From NCBI GenBank assembly GCA_963802355.1, contig CAWDIV010000021.1, forward strand, positions 124,001 to 188,000: a stretch of DNA of 64,000 bases, in the 5' to 3' direction. Source of the DNA: SG8-41 sp963802355 (GTDB taxonomy: Bacteria; Pseudomonadota; Gammaproteobacteria; Burkholderiales; SG8-41). Position numbers and translations under genes: made by a program. Within the stretch, counting starts at the first letter, position 1. Every line of letters starts with the position of its first letter. The notes beneath the pieces were generated by a model. The model was not told where the DNA came from. It ran no database searches and saw only the letters and a program-made list of their open reading frames with translations. Below are positions 45,632 through 56,403 of the stretch, piece by piece.

Positions 45632-45893
45632 GATACTGGGGCGACCGCACGAGATACGGTGATGCTGGAGTCAGCGGTGACGATGCGAAGGCTGCTGGAG
45701 CAAACCGGCAACTGATGTAAACGGGATACAATACGTGAATTCTAGCAGTGTGTCGGACTTTCCATTCCCGAGGTCGTCGCGTGCACAGGGATGGTCATAT
45801 TTGGATTGGGCTCGACCCGGCACACTGCTATATTAGAAACCCCGGCGATGACGCTACGAATCGCAAATTTGATGTAAGTCCGGCAGGCTGCCC
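45632..45893. other. Divergent intergenic region
   Basis: 262 bases between the efflux operon and the acyl-CoA dehydrogenase. It holds the inverted-repeat element at 45737-45838; the rest shows no gene. CGGCAG near 45880 may be a weak ribosome-binding region. Confidence 0.4.
45737..45838. repeat. About 100-bp element with CTAGCAGTGTGTCGG inverted ends
   Basis: TTCTAGCAGTGTGTCGGAC (about 45739) and CCCGGCACACTGCTA (about 45817) are inverse copies with small mismatches, followed by TATTAGAA. A related single end, CTAGCAGTATGTCGGACC, occurs at 54224. Confidence 0.65.
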
Positions 45894-47087
45894 GTGACCG
45901 CACCGAACCCCACCGCCGGAACCGCGTTCCAGTGGAGCGACCCATTGCTGCTGGACGATCAGCTCGCCGATGACGAGCGGATGGTGCGGGACGCCGCGCG
46001 TTCCTATTGCAACGAGAAGCTCATGCCGCGCGTGATCGAGGCCAATCGCCACGAGAAGTTCGACCGCGAGATCATGAACGAAATGGGCGCGCTCGGTTTT
46101 CTCGGCTCGACGTTGACGGGTTACGGCTGCGCCGGCGTCAACCAGGTTTGTTACGGGCTCGTCGCGCGGGAAGTGGAACGCGTCGACAGCGGGTACCGTT
46201 CCGCGTTATCGGTGCAATCGAGCCTGGTGATGTACCCGATCTACGAGTTTGGCAGCGAGGCCCAGCGGCAGAAATACCTGCCGAAGCTCGCCAGCGGGGA
46301 ATGGATCGGCTGTTTCGGCCTGACCGAGCCGAACTTCGGATCGGATCCGGCGAACATGGCGACGCGGGCGACCCGACGCGACGGCGGCTATGTGCTTCAT
46401 GGCAGCAAGATGTGGATCACCAATGCGCCGATCGCCGACATATTCCTCGTCTGGGCGAAGGATGAATCTGCCGTCGTCCGCGGTTTCATCCTGGAGAGAG
46501 GCATGAAGGGCCTCGCTGCGCCCCGGATAGAGGGCAAGTTCAGCTTGCGCGCTTCGACCACGGGCGAAGTCGTGATGGACCAGGTCTTCGTGCCCGAGGA
46601 AAACCTTCTGGCGGGCGTGTCGGGACTGAAAGGTCCGTTCACCTGCCTGAACAAGGCGCGCTACGGCATCGCGTGGGGCGCGCTGGGAGCGGCGGAATTC
46701 TGCTGGCACGCGGCGCGCAACTACGTGCTTGCGCGCAACCAGTTCGGGCGCCCGCTCGCGGCGAACCAGCTCATACAGAAGAAGCTTGCGGACATGCAGA
46801 CCGAAATCGCGCTTGGGCTGCAGGCGGCGCTCCGGCTGGGACGGCTGATCGACGCGGGCCGCGCCACGACGGAAATGGTCTCCATGCTCAAACGCAATTC
46901 ATGCGGCAAGGCGCTCGACATCGCGCGCATGGCGCGCGACATGCACGGGGGAAACGGCATTTCCGACGAGTTTCATGTGATCCGTCACGTCATGAACCTC
47001 GAAACGGTCAACACGTACGAAGGCACGCACGACATCCATGCGCTGATACTCGGGCGCGCGCAGACTGGAATCGCCGCCTTCAGCTGA
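45894..47087 (+). CDS. gcdH: Acyl-CoA dehydrogenase, glutaryl-CoA dehydrogenase type
   Basis: 397 residues, intact. Seen: the glutaryl-CoA dehydrogenase pattern FQWSDPLLLDDQLADDERMV at the start, LTEPNFGSDPANMATRA in the FAD/substrate loop, GSKMWITNAPIAD, ARNQFGRPLAANQLIQKKLA, MARDMHGGNGISDEFHVIRH, and the catalytic base Glu in NTYEGTHDIHALILGRAQTG near residue 370. It oxidatively decarboxylates glutaryl-CoA to crotonyl-CoA in lysine, tryptophan and aromatic-acid breakdown. No CoA-transferase gene is visible next to it, so it probably stands alone. Confidence 0.9.
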   Translation: MTAPNPTAGTAFQWSDPLLLDDQLADDERMVRDAARSYCNEKLMPRVIEANRHEKFDREIMNEMGALGFLGSTLTGYGCAGVNQVCYGLVAREVERVDSGYRSALSVQSSLVMYPIYEFGSEAQRQKYLPKLASGEWIGCFGLTEPNFGSDPANMATRATRRDGGYVLHGSKMWITNAPIADIFLVWAKDESAVVRGFILERGMKGLAAPRIEGKFSLRASTTGEVVMDQVFVPEENLLAGVSGLKGPFTCLNKARYGIAWGALGAAEFCWHAARNYVLARNQFGRPLAANQLIQKKLADMQTEIALGLQAALRLGRLIDAGRATTEMVSMLKRNSCGKALDIARMARDMHGGNGISDEFHVIRHVMNLETVNTYEGTHDIHALILGRAQTGIAAFS

Positions 47088-47251
47088 CGCGCCGGCAGCG
47101 ATCTTTACACTCGCGCGCCAGCAGCGGGAACCGTGAATTAATGCCGGCGAAGGGTATGACAACGTCGTTGAACTCATCCGCCAAGAAAGTCACGCCCGCG
47201 ATCTGGCGGCGCGGGTACACCGACGCACTGCCGACAGCTTCGGCAGAATCT

Positions 47252-47482
47252 CTACAGCTTCGTGTTCCGCGGGGCGATCGTGCGGGGACCCGCCGTCTTG
47301 CGCTCGAAGTACCCGGCGCGGAAACCCTGGCAGTACTCGTCGATGCCGATCAGAACGTAGTTAGGGGGCCGCTTGCCGCGCCGCCGGAAGGATTCACCAT
47401 CGACGTAGCCTTCCGCATATGCCGGCGACCAGCCGTTTTTCTCGGCCAGCACCTTGAACTTTTCCCTGGAAAGAATTCTCAT
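47252..47482 (-). CDS. Small conserved hypothetical protein
   Basis: 77 residues from ATG 47482, chosen for GGAGAC just upstream; the open frame continues further but with poor coding quality. MRILSREKFKVLAEKNGWSP, AYAEGYVDGESFRRRGKRPP and NYVLIGIDEYCQGFRAGYFE suggest a compact helical protein with aromatic contacts. No family recognised. It lies in the gap between the acyl-CoA dehydrogenase and prsT, antisense to both. Confidence 0.6.
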   Translation of the reverse strand: MRILSREKFKVLAEKNGWSPAYAEGYVDGESFRRRGKRPPNYVLIGIDEYCQGFRAGYFERKTAGPRTIAPRNTKL

Positions 47483-47798
47483 CCCGTCTCCCATACCCCC
47501 CGGCATGCGGCACGACGAGAAGCAATTAGCGGGCCAAGCGTATTGCGGTAATTTTCCACGACTGACGTGCCTCGAGGCACTGTGTGCAAAACGACTACAC
47601 GCGGCGCGAGTGCAGCGACGATTAGCGAACGTCCGAAACAACCGTGCGGCCGTCGATCAGGCGAGAAGGTTTTTCATAACTGAGATCGGGGATATCAAAG
47701 GGGTGGGAATGATTCTTGCGTTGCTCGCGGATCATTCTGCTCGCATCGGACTGGAAATCCATGCCAGACTAGACATCGAGGCAAAAAGAGAGAGACTC
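47483..47798. other. Upstream region of prsT
   Basis: 316 bases with no gene. The sigma-54-like element at 47704-47720 is the notable site. Farther upstream there is no clear enhancer palindrome. Confidence 0.4.
47704..47720 (+). promoter_or_regulatory. Sigma-54-type promoter candidate upstream of prsT
   Basis: TGGGAATGATTCTTGCG has GG at 47706-47707, ten bases, then GC at 47718-47719 with TTGC at the -12 element. This is the strict -24/-12 spacing. It lies about 80 bases before the prsT start. PEP-CTERM gene sets of betaproteobacteria are known to be governed by the PrsK/PrsR pair with RpoN. Confidence 0.5.
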
Positions 47799-50599
47799 AT
47801 GGTCAATCCAGAATTATCAAGGGCTTCGCAATGCAGGTAGTGGTGCTGCTCGTCTCGCGCTTCTGGGCAGGTTGCGCAGACAAAACGACGCCCGATCAGC
47901 TGCTTGCAAGTGCCAAGCAGGAGCGCGACAAAGGCAATTACCGGAGCGCGATCATCCATCTGAAGAACCTGCTGCAGAAGTCTCCCGAGAACGCGGAGGC
48001 GCGTTATCTCCTTGGGCGTGACCTACAACGACACCGGTGATTTCAAATCGGCCGAAGCAGAGTTGCGCAGGGCTATGGATCTGCGTTACGAGCTGGCCAA
48101 GGTGAAGATCGGCAAGTCGCTGCTGATGATGGGCCGAATTCCAGAAAGTGCTCGACCAGGTGCCTCTGGACGCCAGTGTCGGCGACGCGGTGCAAGCCGA
48201 AATCCTGACACTGCGCGCGCTGGCGTCGATCGGGCTCGGTCGCATCCCCGAAGGGCGCGAGTTGCTCGAGCAGGCGCTCGCCAAGCAGCCGGAGTTCGCC
48301 GATGCACTGCTCGCGCAGGCGCGCCTTGCGGCGAGCGAGAACAAACTGGATGAAGCCTCGCAATTGATCGAGCGGGCGCTCGCCAGCGCACCGAAGAACG
48401 TAGAGGCATGGCTGATGAAGGGCGATCTTGCCCGATTCAAGGCCGATCAGGCGGGCGCATCGGCGGCATACCAGAAGGTCCTCGAGATCAGCCCGGAAAA
48501 CATTCCCGCCCGCCTGAACATCAGCGTCGATCCAGATCGAAGCCGGCAACTTCGACGATGCGCGCAAACAGCTCGAGCAGTTGCGCAAGATCGCTCCCAA
48601 CCTACCCCGAGGCGAAATACCTGCCCGCCCTGATCGAGTTCCGCCAGAAAAAATACACCGCTGCGCGCGATGCGGTGCTGCAAGCGCTCAAAGTGGCGCC
48701 GGACCATCTGCCGAGCGTGCTGCTGGCGGGCGCGGTCGAGGATAGCTCTGGGGGCGCACGCCCAGGCGCAGGCGCCACCTTGCGCGGGTCGTCGAACGCG
48801 TGCCCGGCTACCTCTACGCGCGGAAGCTGCTGGTTGCGTCGCTGCTGAAAAGCGGCCAGACGCAGCGCGCCATCGAGGTGCTGCAACCCGGCCTCCAGCA
48901 GGCGCCGGAAGACGGCGAGCTGATGGCTCTCGCCGGCGAGGTGTACCTGCAGAACAACGAGTTTGCCAAGGCGGCGCAGTATTTCGAAAGGGCGGCGAAG
49001 CTCGATCCGAAGAGCGCGGGCGCGCGCACCGGGCTGGGACTGAGCCGGCTGGCCTCGGGCGAGACGGATCGCGCACTGGCCGATCTGGAGTCTGCGGTGC
49101 AGCTCGATCCCGACAAGTACCAGGCGGACATGTTGCTGGTCACGTCGCACCTGCGAGCGGGAATTACGACCAGGCGTTGCAGGCAATGCAATCGCTGGAA
49201 AAGAAGCAGCCGAACAATCCGCTGACCTACAACCTGAAGGCGGCGATCTATCTCGGCAAGAAGGACGAGGCGAGCCGCGCGCAAGCACCTGCGAGCATGC
49301 GCTCGAGCTGAATCCCACCTACGTCTCGGCGGCGTACGAACCTCGCGGAGCTCGATCTGCAGGATAAAAAGCCGGCGGCCGCGCGCCGCCGCCTCGAGGC
49401 GATACTCGAAAAGGACAAGGACAATACAGCAGGCGCTGCTCAGCGCTCGCCAATCTCGCCCCGCGCATCGGCGCCACGCCGAAAGAGCAGATCGACTGGC
49501 TGGAGCGCGCCCGCAAAGCGAGTCCCGGTTCGGTGCGACCGCAGTTGATGCTGGCGCGCGCCTATGCGCAGTCCGGCGATTCGCAAAAAAGCGCTGGAGA
49601 TCGCACAGCAGGCGCAGACGGCACATCCGGATAACCCGGAGGTGCTCGATACGCTGGGCGCCATCCAGCTCGGCCACCGGCGCGAAGGAACAGGCGCTGG
49701 CGACCTACAACAAGCTCGTCGCACTGCAGCCCAAGTCGGCGGCCGCCCTCTATCGGCTGGCTATGGCGCAGGCGGCCAATGGCGACCAGACGAGAGCGGC
49801 GAACACGCTGCGCAAAGCGGTGTCGTTGCAGCCCGATTTCATTGAGCGCTCAGATGGCGCTCGCCACCCTGGAGCTGAGTGCGGGGCGTTATCCCGCGGC
49901 GATGAAGATCGCGCAGCAAGTGCAAAAGCAGTCCGCGAAGTCTCCGGCCGGCTTTGTCCTCGAAGGCGACGTCATGATGGCGGAGAAGAAATTCCCCCAG
50001 GCCGCCAAGGCGTACGAAACCGCCTATGGCATGGGAAAGAGCGGCGCCGTCCTGATCAAGCTGCACACGGCGTACACGCGAGCCGGGAAGCCGGAGGAAG
50101 CCGAAGGGCGCCTGGCGCAGTGGCTGAAAGGATCGCCGGACGACGCGGCGGTGCGGCTTTACACCGCCGAGGCCAGTCTCAGGAGCGGCAAGTACAAGAA
50201 CGCAATCGAGCAATACGAATGGTTGTTGAAAAAGCAGCCCGACAATGCGCTGATTGCTGAACAACCTCGCCATGGCCTATCAGCAGGTGAAGGATGCACG
50301 CGCATTGGAGACAGCCGAGCGCGCCTACAAGCTCGAGCCCGATAACGCCGCGGTCGCCGATACGCTCGGCTGGATGCTGGTCGAGCAGGGCAATACCAAG
50401 CGCGGGGTCGAGCTGCTGCAGAAGGCGGTGGCGGCCGCGCCCAAAGCTCCCGAAGCCCCGCTACCACCTGGCACAGGCGCTCGTCAAAGCGGGTGATCGT
50501 ACGAAAGCGCGACAGGAACTGGAGAAATTGCTGGCCGATTCGCCGGGTTCACGGTTCGAGAAGGAAGCAAAGGAATTGCTGGCGGATCTCCGTCGGTGA
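47799..50599 (+). CDS. prsT: PEP-CTERM-system TPR-repeat lipoprotein PrsT, many frameshifts
   Basis: Best read from ATG 47799. Removing two single bases gives MVNPELSR...LALLAGCADK with a lipobox LAGC, so it is a lipoprotein. The rest is about 25 TPR motifs (KSPENAEARYLLG, ALASAPKNVEAWLMKGDLARF, AKLDPKSAGARTGLGLSRLA, KQPDNALILNNLAMAYQQVK) over about 920 residues, the length of PrsT. About 18 single-base insertions and one deletion split the frame, every 20 to 400 bases, yet the coding pattern between them is intact and no in-frame stops occur. PrsT proteins occur with exosortase loci and are thought to help exopolysaccharide or PEP-CTERM protein export. It converges on the AsmA-like gene. Confidence 0.8.
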
Positions 50600-50603
50600 G
50601 GAG

Positions 50604-50633
50604 TGTGTCGGCCTTTGCTCCGACACGCTTCTT
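50604..50633 (+). terminator. Hairpin at the end of prsT
   Basis: GTGTCGG-CCTTTGCT-CCGACAC followed by GCTTCTT. Seven-base stem, weak T run. It belongs to the TGTCGG word family and lies between convergent genes. Confidence 0.6.
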
Positions 50634-50680
50634 ACGCAAAGGCGTCCGCAGACGAACGGCAGCTTCAGTCCGAAAGGCGG

Positions 50681-53600
50681 CTATGGGGTAAGCACGGGGT
50701 TTCTCACGCTACCGCCGACGTTGAGCGTACCGCGCGTGACGGTGACGGTTTGCGTCCCCACCAGCACATTGATCCGTCCCGATAGTTCGGCATTGGGCGA
50801 GATGTCGATGACGCCGTTGGCTTTCATACGCCCGGAGCTGAGAGCGAGGTTGCGGTAGGCGATGCGGTTACCCGAGACCTGCGCTTCACCCGTGATCTCG
50901 TCGAATGGAGTCTTGCCGCCGCGGGCCGGTGATTGCAGCGCGCGCAATACATCGACGTTGTTGATCACGCCTTTGCGCAGCGCAAACGTTGCGGCCACGC
51001 GCGGCGCCGCAAACAACTCGGCGGGTTTCTGCCCTTCGCTTGTAAACGTCACGCTGGTGTCGAGCGCGCCGCTGGCATTGAATGCGCGCGCCGAGCGCTT
51101 GCAGCAACTGCACGCAATCGGCGCCTTTCAAGTCGAACCGGCCCTCGGCACTGATGTGATTGCTCCATTTGATCGTCGCGTCGCCTTTGATCGATCCGTT
51201 GTAGAGCGTGCCCTCGATGTTGGCGACTGCAATCTGCCCGGGCGTGATCCGCGCATTGGCGCTCAAGTCGGTAAACTCGAATCCCCATCCAAGCGGCGGG
51301 CGCCAGCCTCTGGCCTTGAAACCAGCCTGCCAACCCTGATCCTTGACCGGCGTCAGCTCGACGCTCAGCCTAGGCTCGCGCAGGACCACCTTTTGAAGTG
51401 TGCCGTCTTTGGCAAGCCCGATCGTCGCTTCGAAGCTCGGCAAATCGACATCACGCAGCGTCAGCCTGACTGCGCTCAAGTGGAGGCGGTCGATCTGCAG
51501 GTTTTGCTTGCCGGCTTGCGGTTGCACCCAGCGCGCCATGCGCGGCAGGACGTCCTGATCTGATGGTCACCGCAGACAGCCGCACTTCGTCGAAGTGCTT
51601 GTTTTCCTGGAACAGCGCCAGCGATACGGGAATGGTTGCCGTCTCGATCTTGGCATCTTGCGCCCTGCCGATGAGGATGCGTTCCAGCGTTAAGTGCGGT
51701 GAAGGAAACAGCGCGAAATGTAGAGAGCCGATGCTCACCGGTTCCTGCAGCCGATCCGACAGCCGTTTTCTCGATGCCGCCGATATAGCCTGACAGCGGC
51801 ACGATGTGCAGCAGGCCGAGCGCGGCCGCAATCAACACTATTGCGCCGATCGCCGCCAGGCGTCCGCGTTTGACCGGCGGCCTCATCCGGGCGGCAGCCT
51901 CTCTGGCCGCCTTCTGCTCCAGCAGGTACCGGGCTGCCATCGCTTCCGCGCGCTTCTGTGCTTCGGCGCGCAGCCTGGCATCGGCTTCGAGCTCGGCCTG
52001 CTCGCGCGCTCTTCATCTCGGCGTCGAGCCTGGCCATGACTTCCTGCTCGGCGCGCTTGCGCGCATCGCGTTCCTCGATTTGTTCGCGTAACGGTCTCAT
52101 CCTTGGCGCGGTCTTCGGCGACGGCGTGCGTCTCGCTTTTCGGCGATAGCCTTCTGCTCGGCCTGCACGCGCGCCATCATTTCGGCCTGCGCCCTGGCGA
52201 TCGCTTCCGCATGCGCGCGGCGAGCGGTGCCGACCATTTTTTCGGCCTGACTCGCGAAGTTCGTGCGCGTCGCCAGTGGGCTTTTCGGCGGCCTCGCGCA
52301 TCAGTCTCTCGGCGGCTGCGCTGGCTGCCGCCGCGGCGGCAGCCTTGGCTTCGGCGTCCGCCTGCGCCTTGCGCTCGGCTTCGAGCCTGGTCTGGATTTC
52401 GAGCTGCCCTTTGCGCTCGGCGTCTTCCCGTGCCTTGCGCTCGGCCTCGAGTCTCGCCTCGGCTTTTTCGCGCACCTTGCGCTCGGCCTGGATCATCGAT
52501 TCGATTTCGATGCGCGCCTTGGCCTCCGCTTCTTCGCGTGTCTTTCTAATGGCTTCCGCGCGTAACCGGCGCTCGACCTCGAGTTGCGCCTCCATTTCCT
52601 CGTACGCTTTTTTTATCGCTTCGTCGCGTAACTGGCGCTCGAGCTCCATTTGCGCTTCGGCTTCGGTGCGTGCCTTGCGCTCGGTGGCGACGTTCGCTTC
52701 GGCTTCCTCACGCGCCTTGCGCTCGGTAGCGACATTCGCTTCGGCTTCCTCGCGCGTCTTGCGCTCGGCTGCGGCGCGCGCTTCGGCTTCCTCGCGCGCC
52801 GTGCGAATGTTGTCCTCGAGCGCCCTCATCTGGGCGCGCGTCTTTGCGTCGCCCTCCTCGCGCGCAATCTGCAGCTCGGTCTCGCGCTGCAATTTTTCGG
52901 CAGCTTCCCGCGCGCTCCGCTCGGCCTCAGCCCTCGCCTGCACTTCCGCTCGCGCGCGCGCTTCGGCTTCGATCCTGGCTTTGGCCAGGGCCTCGGTGAG
53001 CGCGCGCTCCGCCTGTTCCGCCTTGGCGAGCGCCTCCTGGCGCGCTGCTTCCGCCGCTTTCACGATCGCGTCGGCTTCGCCCCTGATGTGCTCCGCCGAC
53101 CTGCTCCTTGAGACGGCCTTCCGCGGCGGCACGCGCTTCGGCTTCGGCTTTCGCCCGGGCTTCGGCTTCAGCCCTGGCTGCGGACGCAGCCTCTGCCATC
53201 GCGCGCGCCTGCGTGATCGCCTCCTCGGCAGCTTTGGCGCGCGCTTCGGCTTCAGCGCGCGCTTTGGCTTCGGCTGCGGCGCGCCCCTGCGCCTCGGCTT
53301 CGGCCCGCATGCGCGCTTCGGTCTCAGCCTTCGCGCGTTCTTCCGCTTGCCGCAGGGCCTCTTCCATCGCGCGCATCTTGGCCTCGACCGCTTCGCGTGC
53401 CCGGGCTTCAGCCCCGGCGTGCGCGCGCGCTTCGGCTTCGGCGCGGACGCTCGCCTCGGCTTCGCCACGCGCGCGCGTCTCCGCTTGCATCGCGGCCTCG
53501 ACTTCGAGCTTGGCTTTGGTTTCGGCTGCGGCGCGCGCTTTGGCTTCGGCTTCCGCCCTCTCCTTGGCTTCAACCGCCGCACGCATGCGCGCCTCAGCTT

Positions 53601-54156
53601 CAGCGCGCGCTTTCGTTTCGGTCGCCGCCCTGACATCGGCTTCGGCGCGCGCGCGCGCCTGCGCCGCCGCCGCCGCCGCCGCTTCGGCGCGCGCTTTGGC
53701 TTCGGTCTCGAGCTTCGCTTTCGCTTGCGCCAGCGCGTGCGCCTTCGCTTCGCTCTCCTGGCGCGCTTTCGCTTCGGCTACCGCGTGTGCGGCCGCATCA
53801 GCGCGCGCTTTGGCTTCGGCTTCTGCCTTGGCGCGCGTTTTGGCTTCGTTATTGAGTTGAACAACCGCCGCAGGCGAGGTGAAATCGAGATCGAGATCGG
53901 CGTCGGATCCAGCCGTGGTCTGGCCTGCTTCGGGAGGTTGAAAAGAGATCGTGATGTAGCCGTCGGCTACAAGTTTGTCGAGCGCTTGCGCCAGGCTCGC
54001 TTCGTCCATGCGCGCTTTTTGCGGCAACTCGGCGACCGTGCATCTGCCATCGACAGCCAGGAACAGCAGACCGAGATCGCGCGGCAGACGGATGGTCCGG
54101 TTCTTGACCTCCAGCACGCCCTTGGAAGTCTTGGTAAATATGGTTTTTGGGTGCAT
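50681..54156 (-). CDS. Large winged-helix / alanine-rich coiled-coil / AsmA-like membrane protein, frameshifted
   Basis: About 1155 residues when eight single-base insertions are removed. N-terminal 75 residues (TIFTKTSKGVLEVKNRTIRL, PRDLGLLFLAVDGRCTVAEL, LVADGYITISF) look like a winged-helix domain. Residues about 105-755 are one continuous Ala/Glu/Lys/Arg coiled coil (repeating AEAEAKARAEAEAR-type heptads). A TM (AAIGAIVLIAAALGLLHIVP, near 765-785) follows, then an AsmA-like periplasmic region: FALFPSPHLTLERILIG, LQIDRLHLSAVRLTLRD, IEGTLYNGSIKGDATIKWSN, FDEITGEAQVSGNRIAYRNL. AsmA proteins act in envelope lipid handling. Its position tail-to-tail with prsT suggests a linked role, which is inference. 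Confidence 0.72.
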
Positions 54157-54689
54157 TCAGCCCAACCGTGATTGCCGCCAAGATGGCAAGCTGTTGCAAA
54201 TAGCTGTGGGATCCTAGTATCTTCTAGCAGTATGTCGGACCGCCAACTCCGAGCGGCTGCTGGGCGGAATTCCGCCTTTATGAGTGCCTAATGTAACAAT
54301 GCAGCATCGGTAGCGCTAGAACGAATAGGATTCTAACGTCATACGGCATGGTCCCTTCCTGCGAAACCACAATCGAGCGAGCGACGAGCCGTGCTTGCTG
54401 CGCCGGGCTTGCGCCGCACCTTTGGGGGTTGCGGAAAGGCAACATTCCTAAAGCGTACATTCTCAAGTTGACCCGAAAAGACTGGGCTTTTGTACAACTT
54501 TGTGTTAAATCATAACATTATCTCGACCGGCTAATAATTAACTTTAGATGTCCCGTAGTTTTGGGAAAAGGCCTCCGGCGAAAGTCGTTCCGATCTTTTG
54601 CGGCGGCGGCGACGGCGTGCAGCCCGCAACGCAGTTGAACATCTCGGCGAAGCGCGCACTCAGCGGTTAGTGTGTATGGGAAATCTCGA
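54157..54689. other. Divergent intergenic region between the AsmA-like and DUF1302 genes
   Basis: 533 bases. It holds CTAGCAGTATGTCGGACC at about 54224 (one end of the word family) and an AT-rich stretch at 54490-54550 (GTGTTAAATCATAACATTATC) that probably carries the promoter of the DUF1302 gene. No gene is supported. Confidence 0.45.
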
Positions 54690-56310
54690 ATGAGACGAAA
54701 GCAGGCCGATCGAGAGAGCGCCGCGGCGTGGCGACATGCCCGCCACGGTGTCTTGCTTGCCTGTGCGATGGTGTTGACCGCCACGGGTACCGCTTACGCG
54801 GGCGGCGTCCCGGCAAGACGTTGAGCCAGCGCTGCAGCCGGATTCCGAGGCGCGCCAGCTACTCGCCCAGACTCCCAGCAAGCCGGCTACGCGTGACTCC
54901 CTTTTCGACGATCCGCCCGCAACGGATAAGCCGAAGCCGGAGACCCCCGGTAAGCCGGCCTCCCGCGATTCACTTTTTGCCGACGATGCGCCCGCTAAGG
55001 ATAAGCCGCAGTCGGGCTCCGCGTGGAGGGGCTTCGTACAAGGTGAGGCGGCACGCGCCTATCGCGATCCGGAACATTGGTCCAAGGCGCGCCTGCGGGC
55101 CGATGTGACCGGCCAAGGGCAGTTCAGCGAGCATGTGAAATGGAAAATCGGCGGCCGGTTCGACTACGACGCTGCCTATGACCATTCGAATTTCTACGCG
55201 CCCGACGTGCGGCGCGACCAGCGTTACGAGTTTACCTTCCGCGAGAATTACCTCGACGTTTCGACCGGCGGCAATTGGGAGTTCCGCCTCGGCCGTCAGC
55301 ACGTGGTGTGGGGCGAGATGGTCGGACTGTTCATAGCCGATGTCGTGTCGGCCAGGGATCTGCGCGAATTCATCCTGCCCGAGCCCGAGCTCCAGATGCT
55401 GCGTATCCCGCAATGGGCTGCGCGCGCCGAGTACTTCGGGAAGGACATGAAGGCCGAGCTGCTATGGATTCCGTATCCGAGTTTCGACGACATCGGCAAG
55501 CCCGGGGTCCCGCCCGGGATCCCGGGATTCAAGGGAGCCACGGGAGCAGACTTCTATCCCTATCCGATCACCGGCCCGGGGGGCTCCCAGTTCCTGGGGG
55601 AGGATCGCCCGTCCCGCAAGCTTTCCAATACGAACTATGGGTTTCGCCTGTCCACGCTGCAGAGCGGCTGGGACCTCTCGGCTTTTTACTATCACAGCCT
55701 TGACATCCAGCCTACCTTCTACCGGCAGGTTTTGCCCGGGCCGGCGCCGGGATTGCTTGTGCAGCCCGGGCCGGCGCCGGGAGCGCCAGTGTTCCTCTAT
55801 CAGGCGCGGCATGACAAGATCGACCAGGTCGGCGGCACCGTTTCCAAGGATTTCCAAAGCGCGGTGCTCAAGGCCGAGGCGGTGTACACCAACGGCCGTC
55901 AGTTCAACGTGACCCGTATCACCCAGCCAAATGGTCTCGTCGAGCAGGACACTATCGACTGGGCGATCGGGCTCGATTTCACTCTGCCGAAGGACGTGCG
56001 GCTGAACGTGCAGTTCTTCCAGCGTGCCTTCCTCGACCACGATCCTGACACTTTGCTGCGCAAGTACGAGAGCGGGGTGAGCGTGCTGTTCGACACCATC
56101 AAGCTTGCGAACAATGTGGAAGGGCGCATGCTGCTCGTCCACAGCCTCAATCGCAGCGACTGGCTGGTCCGGCCGAAAGTCACCTGGACGTTCGAAAAAA
56201 ACTGGCGGCTGGCGCTGGGGGCCGACATTTTTGGCGGTCCGCCGATCGGAGTCTTCGGCCGCTACGACGACAACGATCGGGTCTACACCGAGTTGCGTTA
56301 CTCGTTCTGA
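54690..56310 (+). CDS. DUF1302-type outer-membrane beta-barrel protein, single frameshift
   Basis: About 540 residues. ATG 54690 begins a signal peptide (HGVLLACAMVLTATGTAYAGG) followed after a shift near 54825 by the mature chain; removing one base joins them. The linker holds two copies of a 24-residue repeat centred on KPATRDSLFDDPPATDKP and KPASRDSLFADDAPAKDKP. The barrel starts with FVQGEAARAYRDPEHWSKAR, and shows RENYLDVSTGGNWEFRLGRQ, HVVWGEMVGLFIADVVSARD, paired strands throughout, and the final VYTELRYSF with a C-terminal aromatic. DUF1302 proteins occur in cell-envelope and hydrophobic-compound transport loci. Specific substrate unknown. Confidence 0.8.
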
Positions 56311-56403
56311 CCGGGATCATCGCGCAGAAACTCAAGCACGACGTGCCGAACCCTCGGCGCGGGCCATTCCCGGCGCGGGCGCCGTTCGCGAGCGTTTCCG
56401 TCG

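Noticed and set aside
51735..54171. Very long open frames in other frames of the coiled-coil gene, e.g. 631 residues on the plus strand (52276-54171) and an Arg/Lys/Pro-rich minus-strand frame (51735-53636)
   Set aside because: The Ala-Glu-Lys-Arg codon bias of a GC-rich coiled coil leaves the other frames without stops. Their composition is arginine/proline or leucine/phenylalanine monotony with no domain, start site or neighbour logic.
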